A DNA stretch of 64,000 nt. Source: Tetrapyrgos nigripes (Eukaryota; Basidiomycota; Agaricomycetes; Agaricales; Campanellaceae). The position numbers and the translations under genes are program-made. Shown in pieces: positions 12,315-23,397 of the stretch; position 1 is the first letter of the stretch; each line of letters begins with the position of its first letter. The notes beneath the pieces are model-generated. The model saw only the letters and a program-made list of their open reading frames with translations, ran no database searches and was not told the origin of the DNA. Location of the stretch: positions 372,001-436,000 of the forward strand of contig JAACJM010000054.1 in NCBI GenBank assembly GCA_013368315.1, in the 5' to 3' direction.

Positions 12315-13674
12315 ATGTCCTCAAACGTAACAATCGATTCTGATGTATCTTCTACGCTGTATGGCCGGGATCTACAATCTTGTATTGAAAACCTACCGGC
12401 TTTCAACTCCAATGACCCTGTAGCGTACACTCAGCCTCCGAATCCTGGATGGAAATTCGGTAAGTGTTCAGTTGAATGTTGGTGCTACGTAGGACTAACG
12501 GTCATTCACCTCCAATCACCTCTCAGGCATGAAGGTTGAAGAAACCGAAGAAGGAAGGAAATGGGTCGAAGGGGAGAAACAAGGTTGGAAGAGGATTGAT
12601 ACCGAGGGTGAAGATTGGATGTGAGTACCCAGTCTGTATTCGTGTCCAGTGACTCCATACTGACTAGGATTATGATCCAACTTCAGGAAGGTATATCAAC
12701 TTATGATCAGCGGGATCCAACCCCGACCTATCGCTTTCGTTTCTTCCGTCTCTGAGAATGGAGTGGACAATCTGGCGCCGTTCAGGTATGTATTTGTATA
12801 TTCAAAATCCTTCATCTTGAATCAACTCATCCGAGATAACACGTGCACACTTATCCAGCTTCTTCAACGCAGTAGGACCTTTCCCACCCCTTGTCTCATA
12901 CTCCGCAATGAATTTGACTTGGGAAACAGATGGTACTTCTAAATTCAAAGATTCAGTTGAAAATGTGAAGGCGAGTAGTAAACGTACTTCTTCTGCCATT
13001 GGAACGGCGGCCTGTGTTTCTGGTCTGACGAATGACGGCTCATTATATTTTCACAGGCAACCAAAGAGTTCACGGTGAACATGATCTCTATACCTTGGGC
13101 TGAACAAGCCAACTTTGCGTCTATCGATACCCCTCATGATGTATCGGAATGGGAGTTGACAGGTTTGACAAAGATGGAGAGTACGCATGTGAAAGCGCCG
13201 AGGGTGAAAGAGAGCGCATTTTCCATGGAGTGCGAGGTATGTTCACTAATTAAAATGCTCTGATCATGATTACCCTGAACGTGAGGCTGCCGATAGCTCT
13301 TCCACACCTATGATATCATCCATCCCAAAACCAAACAACACACTGGAACTGTCGTATATGGTCTAGTCAAATGCATCCATGTCAGGAACGACGTTCTGGT
13401 TGATTCGAAAGAGCTGGAAACAAGCGGACACAAAGGTTTGCGTCAATCTCCTGATAATGACCCTGTCCCTTGATTTCTGAAATTTACTCCACTTACTACA
13501 GCGAAAATCGTCGTAGATCCAGCCAAGATTCGGACTATTGCGCGTATGGGAGATATCACATATGGATATGTGCGTGAGCCATTCAGGCTTCCGGAGAGTA
13601 GCTGGGAGAAGGATGGAGAGGTCATTAAAAAGGTTGTGGACAAGTATAAGAAGGAAAAGGGGTTAGGCAATTGA
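12315..13674 (+). CDS. Flavin reductase-like protein, copy 1
   Basis: Seven exons join in frame to a 313-residue protein: 12315-12459, 12527-12620, 12687-12785, 12859-12970, 13057-13236, 13297-13435, 13502-13674. The flavin-reductase-like (split-barrel FMN-binding) domain begins near residue 85 with GIQPRPIAFVSS, followed by NLAPFSFFNAVGPFPP and later ATKEFTVNMIS. Family members bind FMN and serve as NAD(P)H:flavin oxidoreductases or oxygenase partners. No signal peptide or membrane segment is seen, so it is probably cytosolic. Exon 4 appears to use a GC donor (AAG|GCGAGT). The protein differs from copy 2 at about 34 positions by my count, both reading frames are intact, and both have their own TATA box. 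The exact substrate cannot be told from sequence. Confidence 0.9.
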
Positions 13675-14187
13675 TGAACCTGAAGGACGTGAAATTTGAA
13701 GTAGCTGAACGTACTACGTGTCAAAATGCCATTTATAGAAAGTACACTCAGACCGAGAGCATTGACGAGTGAAGTTGGATGCCGCGGTGGAGGCGCGTCC
13801 CTTCTCCTGACACGATCGGCGGTACAGCTTCAAATTTTACATCAGTTCCTTCAAATTTCAGCTCGTTCACATTTGCGTTCACACATTGACTGGCGACGTC
13901 GGGGTATAGCTGAACTGGGAGAGCAGCAGACTGTGGTTTGTGGATTGTAGAATACACCGTGCCAGAAATGAATGTTAGCTAGAGGCTAAGCTAGAAGAAA
14001 ACCATACCGAGAAACCATCTGTTTGATACTTGAAGTACTTCCAATAGATCGGCCGTCAAGTTCGCTGTACATACAGTAGTAGCTGGCAATGATTAGAGCA
14101 TGGGCAAAATTAAGGATCACTCGTAGCTTGTAGTATCTCGGCGGACCCAGTAGTAAGGCCCCAAATGCTACGTGTGTCGTTACTTCA

Positions 14188-14555
14188 ACTTGCTATCTGG
14201 ACTGAGCAGAAAGTCCGTACTCCTTAGAGTGACTGGAGCATCCATCGCCGACCAAATTGACTCGGGGCTTGCTTAGGCATTATTCATGAATTCCATATCT
14301 GCATTCATAATGTTTCCTGCTTGTTTCCTGCTGCAGTCGATCCATGCGAGGACGTAAGCTACAATGCCAGGGTTCCTGTCTCTGGGAAATGGAAAGGTTG
14401 CGCCACCGACGGTGGTATTAAGTTCGAGTTCTAGCTTAATTTCAGCGTTGTATCCAGTGAACACGTTTACAGAATACATACCAGGGTCCAGGACCACGGG
14501 GATCATGGGGTAGGACCCATAGCATCAAAAAGCTCACTTGGAAAGTGGCTGCACA
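14188..14555 (-). pseudogene. Fragment of the C2H2 zinc-finger gene
   Basis: This stretch matches 20,256-20,605, the second and third exons and the intervening intron of the complete zinc-finger gene at 19,389-20,881. Shared stretches include GCATCCATCGCCGACCAAAT and TTGACTCGGGGCTTGC. The intron boundary (GTATGT on the minus strand) is still present, so the copy arose from DNA and not from mRNA. It has indels, including a small duplication TGTTTCCTGCT x2 near 14,310-14,332, and lacks both ends. It sits exactly at the junction between the two flavin-reductase duplication units. Confidence 0.85.
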
Positions 14556-16730
14556 TTGATATACTTTGGATGGAATATGAATGTTCCTATATTCGACATT
14601 GCTAGAAGAGTGGTTCACGACGGGGCTTCGAGTAGGGATACAGAGTTTGACATAGAGGACGATGATGACGAACATGGACCTCACTTTTCAGGACACCGAC
14701 AAACTATTCCTATCTATGTAAACGCGTCCCTTTTAGGTCTGCTAAGTGCTATACACGACATCGTCTCTCATGACCTCAACTTCTTTGATTGTCTCGGTGT
14801 CATTTGTCAGGATAATACCTCAGTAACCAATCACCTTCATCAGACTGAGTCAGCTTCCCGAGACCGGTGTTGTAGCCTGGCGATCCAGCAAAAGTCTCAT
14901 GTTCAACGCCACTCAAATTCTGGATATATACATAGGGCATCTTCTTTCCCTATCGAGATCTTCACCCCCTACCCATTCAGCATCGACAGCTCTCGATCTC
15001 CAGCTCAGACAATGTCCTCAGATGTAGCAATTGATCCTGCAATATCTTCTACGCTGTATGGCCAGGATCTACAATCTTGTATTGAAAACCTACCGGCTTT
15101 CAACTCCAATGACCCTGTAGCATACACTCAGCCTCCAAATCCTGGATGGAAATTCGGTAAGTGTTCCATTGAATATTGGTGCTACATAGGACTAACGGTC
15201 ATTCACCTCTCAGGCATGAAGGTTGAAGAAACCGAAGAAGGAAGGAAATGGATCGAAGGAGAGAAGCAAGGTTGGAAGAGGGTTGATACCGAGGGTGAAG
15301 ATTGGACGTGAGTACCCGGCCTGTACTCGTGTCTAGTAGCTCCATACTGACTAGGATCATGATACAACAGGAAGGTATACCAACTTATGCTCAGCGGGAT
15401 CCAACCTCGTCCTATCGCTTTCGTGTCTTCCATCTCTGAGAACGGAGTGGCCAATCTGGCACCATTCAGGTACGCATCTGTATCTTTAGAATCCTTCCGA
15501 ATCAAGTCATCCGAGATATGACGTACGCTTAACACATTTATCCAGCTTCTTCAACGCAGTAGGACCCTTCCCACCCCTGATCACCTACTCCGCAATGAAC
15601 TTGACTTGGGAAAGTGATGGTACTTCTAAGTACAAGGATTCAATTGAGAATGTGAAGGCGAGTCTGAGTACTTCTACCGCTGGAATTACAGCCCGTGACC
15701 GCTCATTATATCACCGCAGGTAACCAAAGAGTTCACAGTGAACATCATCTCTATACCTTGGGCTGAACAAGCCAACTTTGCTTCTATCAACGCCCCTCAT
15801 GATGTATCGGAATGGGAGTTGACGGGTTTGACAAAGATGGAGAGTACGCATGTGAAAGCGCCGAGAGTGAAAGAGAGTGCGTTTTCTATGGAATGTGAGG
15901 TATGTTGTGCGGCCTTTCAATCTCTTTCTGAAAATAAAGCACTCACTGAGCATGATCACCATGGGACTACGAATAGCTCTTCGACACTTACGATGTTATC
16001 CATCCCAAGACCAAACAACACACTGCAACCATCGTATACGGTCTTATCAAATGCATCCATGTAAGGAACGACGTTCTGGTTGATCCGAAAGAGCTGGAGG
16101 CAAGCAGACACAAAGGTTTGCGTCAATCCACTGATAATGACCCTGTTCTTTTGATTTCTGAAATTTACTCAACCTACTACAGCGAAAATCGTCGTAGATC
16201 CAGCCAAGATTCGAACTATTGCGCGTATGGGAGATATTACATACGGACACGTGCGTGAGCCGTTCAGGCTTCCGAGGAGTAGCTGGGACAAGGATGGAGA
16301 GGTCGTTAAAAAGGTTGTAGATGAGTATAAGAAGGAAAAGGGATTGGGCAATTGATGAACCTGAAGGGTGTGAAATTTGAAGTAGCTGAACGTACTATGT
16401 ATTAAAAATGCCATTTACAGAAAGTACTCATACCGAGAGCATTGACGAAATTGATTGATTGATTGAATTACACCGCACCGAAAAGCTACCGTGTTATGAG
16501 TAAGGAGTAGTAGCTCAACGTGAAACCACTTGCTGGTTCTAGTGAGGCAAGCAACAGTGAGTGAAGTTGAACGAGTGGGGCATGATCGGTAGTACAATCG
16601 CAAATTTTACCATCAGTTCCTTCAAATTCCGGCTCGTTCACACTTTGCCTGGGGACATTGGGGATGTAGCAGGATGTAGCACAGCTGGGAAAGCGGCAGG
16701 GTGTAAATTTTAGAATACACAACACCAGTA
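14556..16730 (+). repeat. Tandem segmental duplication, unit 2
   Basis: This is the second unit of the duplication that includes 11,290-13,960. It begins right after the zinc-finger gene fragment and carries flavin-reductase-like gene 2. Upstream similarity is patchy and shorter than in unit 1, and downstream similarity continues to about 16,730. Confidence 0.8.
15012..16355 (+). CDS. Flavin reductase-like protein, copy 2
   Basis: This gene has the same seven-exon layout and the same exon lengths (145, 94, 99, 112, 180, 139, 173 nt) as copy 1: 15012-15156, 15214-15307, 15371-15469, 15546-15657, 15720-15899, 15977-16115, 16183-16355. They give 313 residues with no stop. Domain marks are GIQPRPIAFVSS, NLAPFSFFNAVG, VTKEFTVNIIS and the end KKEKGLGN. 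Most differences from copy 1 are conservative (Val/Ile, Asp/Glu) with some radical ones (PRSSW for PESSW, ASRHK for TSGHK). The GC donor after exon 4 is kept. The role would be FMN-dependent reduction, as for copy 1. Retained reading frame and diverged introns suggest that both copies are functional. Confidence 0.9.
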
Positions 16731-16904
16731 CCTAGGTACCTATTCTCCATGGACCTATTGCGGAACAGCGGGTACTCAGTAGCTCAAACGCGAGGTAGGA
16801 CAACCTACTTGACTACCGGACAACTTTAAGCTATGCTACCCAGTTCCTTCCAACTTCTATTCAACCAATAATCCCAATTGTTCCTAATATCCATGATATG
16901 GGGC

Positions 16905-16990
16905 TGCTCCCGAAGCCTTACAGACGAGCATACGTCCCCCTCTACTCCAGCCATTCAAGACTGTTTTTGACTGTGGGCACAAAAGATGAA
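16905..16990 (+). repeat. Direct repeat, copy 1 (partner at 17,783)
   Basis: CCCGAAGCCTTACAGACGAGCATACG followed by CCCCTCTACTCCAGCC, GTTTTTGACTG and AAAAGATG matches the later block CCCGAAAGCCTTGCGGACAAGCGTATG, CCCCCCTGCAATCCAG, GTTTTTGACGG, AAAAGATG. The two blocks lie about 0.88 kb apart in non-coding DNA. Confidence 0.6.
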
Positions 16991-17782
16991 GCTGTAGTAC
17001 GCAGCACTGACAGTGACTTCAATGACGACGAGTTGATATGGAGGTGGCGATATAGACGTATAATGGAGACACTATGAAGATCATGGGTGTGGTGCTGTAG
17101 ATGTGCATGGATGTGCTGAGTGATGAACGGTGTTGATGAAGTGGCGAATGTTGCATGGGCTATTGAGTGGCGGCGAGTGGTAACAATTGCTGAAGTAGCG
17201 AGCGGAAAAAGACGAAGAGGGAAAACTTAGAAGACGTGAGTGAGTCGAAGTGAGACGAAGTGACAGTGAAGGAGTGGCGATGGAATGGCAATGGCCGTGA
17301 TCTCGAATTAGTGTGAAATTGGTGTGAAGAGAACTTGATGGCGGTATTATTGGAGTATTGATGGCATGAGGAGACGAAGATGCTGAAGTATTTGGTGTAG
17401 ATAAAACAACAATAGCAATGATCTTGAAAGGTGAGGTTGAAACCGGTAACTGTAGACAGATCATGATGTCATTGCGGAAGTATTGGTGTAGGGAGCGAGG
17501 ATCTTGATGATGGTGCTGAACGGTGAAAGTAACGGTCGTGATGTTGGGAAAGAATTGGCGTAAAGACGAACGGGAAAAGACAATAGTGACAGAGGTGTGG
17601 ATTTGGTAGTAACCTGAACGACGTAGAAGTGAGGATCAGCGGGAAGTTTGTCTAGGGACAATGATGATGATGGAGAGGCAATAATAATGGAGAAGGTGGA
17701 TAATGATTTGGTGTAAAATAAAAATGTGGAACTGGGAGAGCGGGTGTTACGGCACTAGGAAAGTGAGGCAGTGTGAGAGTCA

Positions 17783-17872
17783 ATCCCGAAAGCCTTGCGG
17801 ACAAGCGTATGCCCTTCCCCCCTGCAATCCAGTTTAGTTTTTGACGGCCTAGACTCTTGCCAAAAGATGGGA
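17783..17872 (+). repeat. Direct repeat, copy 2 (partner at 16,905)
   Basis: This is the diverged second copy of the roughly 85-bp block described at 16,905-16,990. The DNA between the copies is purine-rich with GATG/GAAG-type low complexity. I see no gene in 16,991-17,782. Confidence 0.6.
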
Positions 17873-19388
17873 CATGACGGAAATGATCATTGGAGGTCGT
17901 GGAGTGCGGGTGAACTGCGCGAAAGAGGAACAGAACAGCGGGAGCAGGCGGATTAACGGGGTAGAGAATGCTTCATGGTTTATAATATTTGCTCTGGTGG
18001 TCGGTGCGAGTCCGGGTAGCGAGACGGCAGGTAAAGCATTTGACTACCCGTAAGGATGAGGGCTGAAAACATGTCGGTGAAGGAAACTGAAGAAGGCGCA
18101 TATACACACCGTTTTGAGCCCATCCTACATCAGTTTCGGCAGCTACTAGTGTTTTTGAGGTGCGCGTGAAACGATGGGCCATAAAAACAAGGGCCCAAAG
18201 CTGCATGAAACGTCTAGGAAATGAGTAAGAGCAGGGTTGAGGAGTCGATACGCAAAGTGTGCAGTACTCAATGGCTTAACTGCTCCTTCATTGACTAATC
18301 CTGGAGGCCGTGAGACATAGGCATTCTTCCAAGTCTTCGTAGAGTTGTGAGGATTTGGGGAAAGCTTCCTACGTCGCAGCAAGAACTCGTCGTTGCCTGC
18401 AAGTTGCACCTGTTTGGACTGTCGTCGTCGTCGAGCACCCGACTGCTTAAGCTTCTCCTCTTTTCACTTCACTCAAACTCTTCACCTTGTTGTTAAGGTT
18501 CCGTATGCTTTTTCGTTCTTCATGAGTTCAGAGAGTCGGGGATTGCGTGCGCACTCGCCACGCGCTAAGAATGGAAAAGTGCAGTGCTGAATAGCAATCA
18601 CCGAGGAAGTACTATCTTGCGAACAATGTGAGTTGGAGACACATGAATTGCCTGAGTGGGCTTATTGTAGGATGAGGGTTCAACGTTCAGCATTGGTTCA
18701 GCATCATAGCCAAAGGTGTGAGACGGGAAATGAAGGCGGCACGTGTTATCTCCGGTCATCCCCGAGCCCTTCCTCTTTCCCGCTAGTGATGAAAATGAAA
18801 GGAAAAACGGTTTGATGCACTCCTACTACTAGTGCTCGCGAATCGTGACAGGACAGGATGCACTTCTGCCAACATTCGGCGCATCCGACCTTGATCCGAC
18901 CCTTCTGAAAGAAGTCCACTACCAGTGGCATTCCTACCTGTTGTATTTCCAAGTCTCCGAGGCCTGTTTTGACCATGTTCTCTCTGTCGTTTGTTGTCAC
19001 GCCGGAGAGAGATCTATTTGAGTCCTTTCACCTCATCAATCGTGCCGTCAACGAGCGTCAACGTCGTCATCCCGGGTTATCGGTATCCTTGGGACTAGTT
19101 CATCGTCCCTTACCGATATTCGCGCAGGAAGGATATCAAAGCCCAGTCTGAGTGCTTTTCTTGGGTTTTTCCGTTCTTATCAACCGAGTTCAACTAGTAT
19201 TATATTCAATCAAGAACTTACGACGATCCTGTAGCGGTGAACCATCAACCAGTGATCTATGCAAGACCACATCCTAATTTCACGTTTCCGGGTGTACGGT
19301 GTACATACGGTGCTCTAAATCTCTATTATAATGACATTTAATATACAAATTTTATCAAATTTGCTCCAAGTAGATAATAACGTGCTCC
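17873..19388. other. No supported gene
   Basis: Reading frames here are short (up to about 87 codons), overlap on both strands and show no domain or consistent splice pattern. I see no gene, although a small or non-coding transcript cannot be excluded. Confidence 0.4.
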
Positions 19389-20881
19389 TCAAGCCTTACG
19401 TCCAGTACACATTTGGAAAATGTATTCTGGTTGTGGATGCGATTCGCTCTGAACCTGCGTGTAGCCCTGCTTGCTCCACCTGTCAGACCATTGGGTACCT
19501 TGACCGTCGTGGTCTCCCTGCTCCTGTTCTTTTGCTGGACATTTGTGGTTTCGGTAGTTCTTGAGGGAATGGAAGAACTTGCTGCATAAACCGCAGGTCC
19601 AGTTGCTCTTATGCTTATGTCGGTACACTTCGTGCCTAGATTTTCGGGCAGTCAGCTCAAGAATTTTTGCTTATCAAGTAAACATACCTAAGCCGATCGT
19701 GCTGACGAGTGAATGTGGAACCACAGCCGTAATGACATGGCAAATCTCCCTTTGACTTCCGCCTTCTCGGAGTTTTCTTTGATTTGCGACGATCGCAACT
19801 TCCCTGCACAGACTGTAGACACGCTCTATAAACAGATTCTGTGTCATGACCTGGACTACTCACCGTAGTAGGAGAACATTCTCGTGCTGAGAAATCAGTG
19901 TGATCAGATCGAGGCGAATACGACTCAGTAGTAGTAGAAGAAGAGGAGGAGTACACATCAAGGTGATCAGATTGAGGCAAGTACGAATCCGCAGTAAGAG
20001 GACACTCTCGTGCTGAGCCTAAATCAATGTCGTCACTGGATTGATGCATGTAGTCCAAGGTTGGCAGATCTGATAGGAGCGAATTCAACCCTGAAAATGT
20101 GTCGTTAAGTTCAGTGGCAGACGCGGGGCAAATGTTGTTGCTTGAGTCATCTGCAACAATTATGTTCAATCATCATTCAAACCGCAGGATTGAAGACCGG
20201 GCGCGTTAACAAACCTTTTGAGAAGATTTCACTACCAAATTGCCACAGATCGCAGTTGCTATCTGGAGTGAGCAGAGAGTTCATACTCGTTAGAGTGACT
20301 GGGGCATCCATCGCCGACCAAATTGACTCGGGGCTTGCGTAGGCATTATTCATGAATTCCATATCTGCATTGGCGATGTTTCCTGCTGCAGTCGATCCAT
20401 GCGAGGACGTAGACTGCAATGCCAGGGTTCCTGCCGCTGGGAAATGGAAACTCTGCGCCACGGGCGGTGGTTCTAAGTTTGAGTTCGAGCTTAGTTTCAG
20501 CGTTGTATTCCGTGGGCACGTTTGCAGAATACATACCAGGACCACGAGGATCATTAGGTGGAGGATGCATAGGATCAGCAAGCTCGTTTGGAAAGTGGCT
20601 GTCTGTTGGTGGCGGATGAAGAGATACTCGAAAGAAGGCTCCATTTGAATCCCGGTCTGCTTGTATCACAAGTTCACATCCATCTGTACAAGGAAGATCA
20701 GAGTCAAGCTACTAAAAGCGAGCACTTGTAGCTCACGATATGGAGATGAGAAGCAAGTTGAAGAATCTTCAACTCCGGCATGCTGGATGCTGAAGTTGAG
20801 TTGGTCAATGCTCACAGTAGGAGTCCTGCAGCGAACAACGACTTCGAGGCCGGGTAGAGCACGCAGGGAAATTGCGGACAT
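19389..20881 (-). CDS. C2H2 zinc-finger protein (probable transcription factor)
   Basis: Five exons join perfectly in frame to 419 residues: 20881-20737, 20683-20537, 20472-20215, 20150-19688, 19635-19389. All introns are GT-AG and 52-64 bp. The N-terminal two thirds has no recognised fold and includes an acidic Ser/Thr-rich region with an internal repeat (SARECPLTADSYLPQSDH and SPRSDHTDFSARECSPTT), possibly an activation domain. A basic patch (RRKSKKTPRRRKSKGD) is a likely nuclear signal. Two tandem fingers follow: CHYGCGSTFTRQHDRLRHEVYRH, split by the last intron at LR|H, and CGLCSKFFHSLKNYRNHKC, a C2HC variant. It is probably a nuclear DNA-binding regulator with unknown targets. A fragment of this gene lies at 14,188-14,555. 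Confidence 0.85.
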
Positions 20882-20944
20882 GATCTACTAGAAGTGAGGG
20901 AAATGGCAGTAAGCTGAGACTTGATCAACTATTGATTATTCTGT

Positions 20945-20952
20945 CTTATATA
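20945..20952 (-). promoter_or_regulatory. TATA box of the zinc-finger gene
   Basis: On the minus strand TATATAAG lies about 64 bp before the ATG at 20,881, at the usual distance for fungal promoters. Confidence 0.5.
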
Positions 20953-22730
20953 CTGCGAACGATGAAAAGAGGGCAGAGTTACCATTTCATTGTAGACCTA
21001 TTACGGAACGCTGTTGATGGATTCTCCTTTGGAACTGTTATTGGAGCCACAAGATATATGGGAGAGGGAGCAATCGCTGTAAGTGCAGGGTATGCCCTTG
21101 GAGCTTCCAGGTTTCTAGGACTTATCTGAGCGGGAAGATACCTATATTCAGTGGAGCATCAGTTGTAGATAAGTACATTAACCCCAGCTGGGACCAAGAA
21201 CTGATACGCCGGGAGATCAGGGCAAGCTGATGCAGATACTGTATGTAATAGGTACATCAAGATCTTGTCGTCGCAGTAGGACAGAATAACCATATTTTAG
21301 AGTTGGGTTTTACGCCGTAACCCCAACACTGTGACGTAGCGAAAGTCGCCGGCTGAGAGCTAAACAAACCGAATTGGGATATACTTAATGTGGTATGCAG
21401 TTATTAAAACGACCCACTTTCTCTGCTCCTTCTGTATTCGCCTGTGTACCCGCGATATATACCCGCGATATATACCCGCCGTACCCGTCGACTGAGATCT
21501 CGAAATCGAGATTTGCTGTGGCTGCGTACATATACGGTGAGGCTTGACAAGTTGGAAGGAAAAGCGATCGTGCATACGCCCCTTCCATTCGAGTACCTCC
21601 TTGCACGACTCCGTGTCCCACTGAATGAGCTGAAGACTCCATGTCGAAACAGGCACAATACCACCCTCGGAAATAAGAGGCAGGCTCTTCAATGCTCGTT
21701 GGTGCGATGATCCAGTCAAGCATTCCATCTTTACTGCCGCGGATCTCGAGTGGAGAGCTGGAATTGAATGGGTGAAGCTCAACGGTGTCGTTCGGGAAGG
21801 TATGACGAGAGTGTTGGTACTATTGGTTGCTGCACAGGTCGTAGGCAGGAAGATGTAGGGATTGTATTCGGGGAACTGTTTGGCGCGGTGAAAACGAGTC
21901 TGAAGTGAACAACTCGTGAAGTCACACTAACGTGGACATTGCCCTTAAAATAGTAGTGATACTGGAGGATAGAAGCGCTGAATGTCCAGTCAATGTCATG
22001 AATTGCATTAATTCAATGGACAACGATATAGGCACGGCGCCACTGCTTCGACCCAGGCATTCGTTGAAAGATGTTAGGTGAGCATCTGTAATATGCTTTG
22101 AAAATGCTTCAGAGTGTGAATGAATCTCAGAATGGCGCATTAGTACGAGCTCCAACTCGTTGATGACCCTATGTTGAGTCTGAGAGAAAATCTCAAGGCG
22201 GCATGCGACACAGCTATATCCGATGAAATAGATGCCGTCCTGGAAAATCGGAACCTCACTGTTTCACACGGAGGAACCTGATAGAAGTCGCTGCATTCAG
22301 CCACGGTCTATGCGCCACAGCCTATTGGAATCTATGAACACCGTACTGTAAATCCTCACTGTTTTGACATGGAATGCAGATCAAGAACATCGAAGTCAGC
22401 TGAACCTCAGTCCTAAACGAATGGTGACATCGTATCGTTGCCGAGGTGATAGATAGATAGACAGATACATGCTTAACTTGAGAGGCTATGATTGGCAGTC
22501 TTCATTAGAATTGAATGAAAGAAGCTGACGGCGAGTCTATAAACGCCTAAGAGCCTCCAAGAGCCCAAAGGATTTGAGCTGACACTCGTCGGCAGCAGTA
22601 CATTGTCATCGTTTTCCACTTACTATGAATTTTTCACTGCAGATCTTTCCCCGTTATCGTTGATACCCGCCCGCCTCATGCTGTCCCCCCGCTCAAAGCC
22701 TGAAATTTGTGACGCTGCTTTTCTTCAAAT
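20953..22730. other. No supported gene; short local repeats
   Basis: Frames are short and overlap on both strands. A near-tandem ACCCGCGATATAT x2 occurs at about 21,450-21,476, and a GATA-type microsatellite (ATAGATAGATAGACAGATA) at about 22,450. I see no coherent gene. Confidence 0.4.
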
Positions 22731-22734
22731 GCAT

Positions 22735-23057
22735 TGTTAAATGGGCTACGTCCTGGGGTATCATTTCTCCGTCCCAGAATGGTTTTCGGAAAGGTTTTCG
22801 GACAAATAACACAGTCGTTCTCAGTGTTGCGATCCAAAAAGCTAAAGCCATGAACAAGACGCTTTGGTTGCCAGTGTAGATATCTCCAATGTCTTCCCTT
22901 CCATACACCAGGCAACTCTGTGGCTGAAGCTTCGACGCTTGGGTGCTGGTAGCCGAATATTTGACTGGATCCGTATGATCTACAATGAAATGATTTACAA
23001 AGTACGGCACGATGATTCTTCATCTCCCAAATTTCAGTCACTACTAGGCATCTTGTA
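22735..23057 (+). pseudogene. LINE reverse-transcriptase fragment
   Basis: The translation reads SQNGFRKGFRTNNT, then (after a short frame break near 22,860) VASVDISNVFPS, TLWLKLRRLGAGSRIFDWIRM and ends KFQSLLGIL. This is the fingers/palm part of a non-LTR reverse transcriptase; the Asp of VDISNVFPS corresponds to the first catalytic Asp. I recall the same block in mushroom RT proteins. The YADD box, endonuclease and 3' end are absent. It is a short dead insert of a family different from the intact LINE to the right. Confidence 0.72.
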
Positions 23058-23397
23058 GCAGCAGACTGACAGACTAACAGACTAAGACTTTAGAGCTCCT
23101 ACCGGATCGGACCGGATTCGGATCACTGCCACTGTGGCAGGTTGGAGCATCCAGCGAATTGGATGACGGACAATCCGACGGATGGCTGGTAGGTATCCTT
23201 AGCGCCGCGGTCGCGGCATCCCCGATTCCATAGTATGGACGGTGCTGGGCTTCAAGTTTCTGGCTTGAACATCAATCCTACGGATCACTCACTCGTGGCT
23301 TCCCGGTTGTTCGTTTCCTCATTCAGGTTCACTCAATCACCCTCTTCGATATGCAAAAAGTCCTTCCTCCTAAAGGAGTCGGGGATATTTTATGGCA

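Larger units (their letters stand above)
11290..13960 (+). repeat. Tandem segmental duplication, unit 1
   Basis: This stretch is matched by 14,556-16,730. Shared landmarks outside the gene include GGCTTCGAGTAGG-TATACAGAGTTTGAC (about 11,312-11,340 versus 14,624-14,650) upstream, and downstream GAACGTACTA plus ATCAGTTCCTTCAAATT (about 13,830-13,860 versus 16,608-16,630). The unit contains the first flavin-reductase-like gene and its promoter. The non-coding parts have diverged more than the exons, so both genes are under constraint. Confidence 0.8.

Noticed and set aside
17081..17464. 127-codon Ser/Pro/His-rich minus-strand frame
   Set aside because: It lies in purine-rich low-complexity DNA with similar open frames nearby and no motif.
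20932..21129. 65-codon plus-strand frame with a Gly-rich hydrophobic end
   Set aside because: Short, overlaps the promoter of the zinc-finger gene on the other strand and shows no family resemblance.
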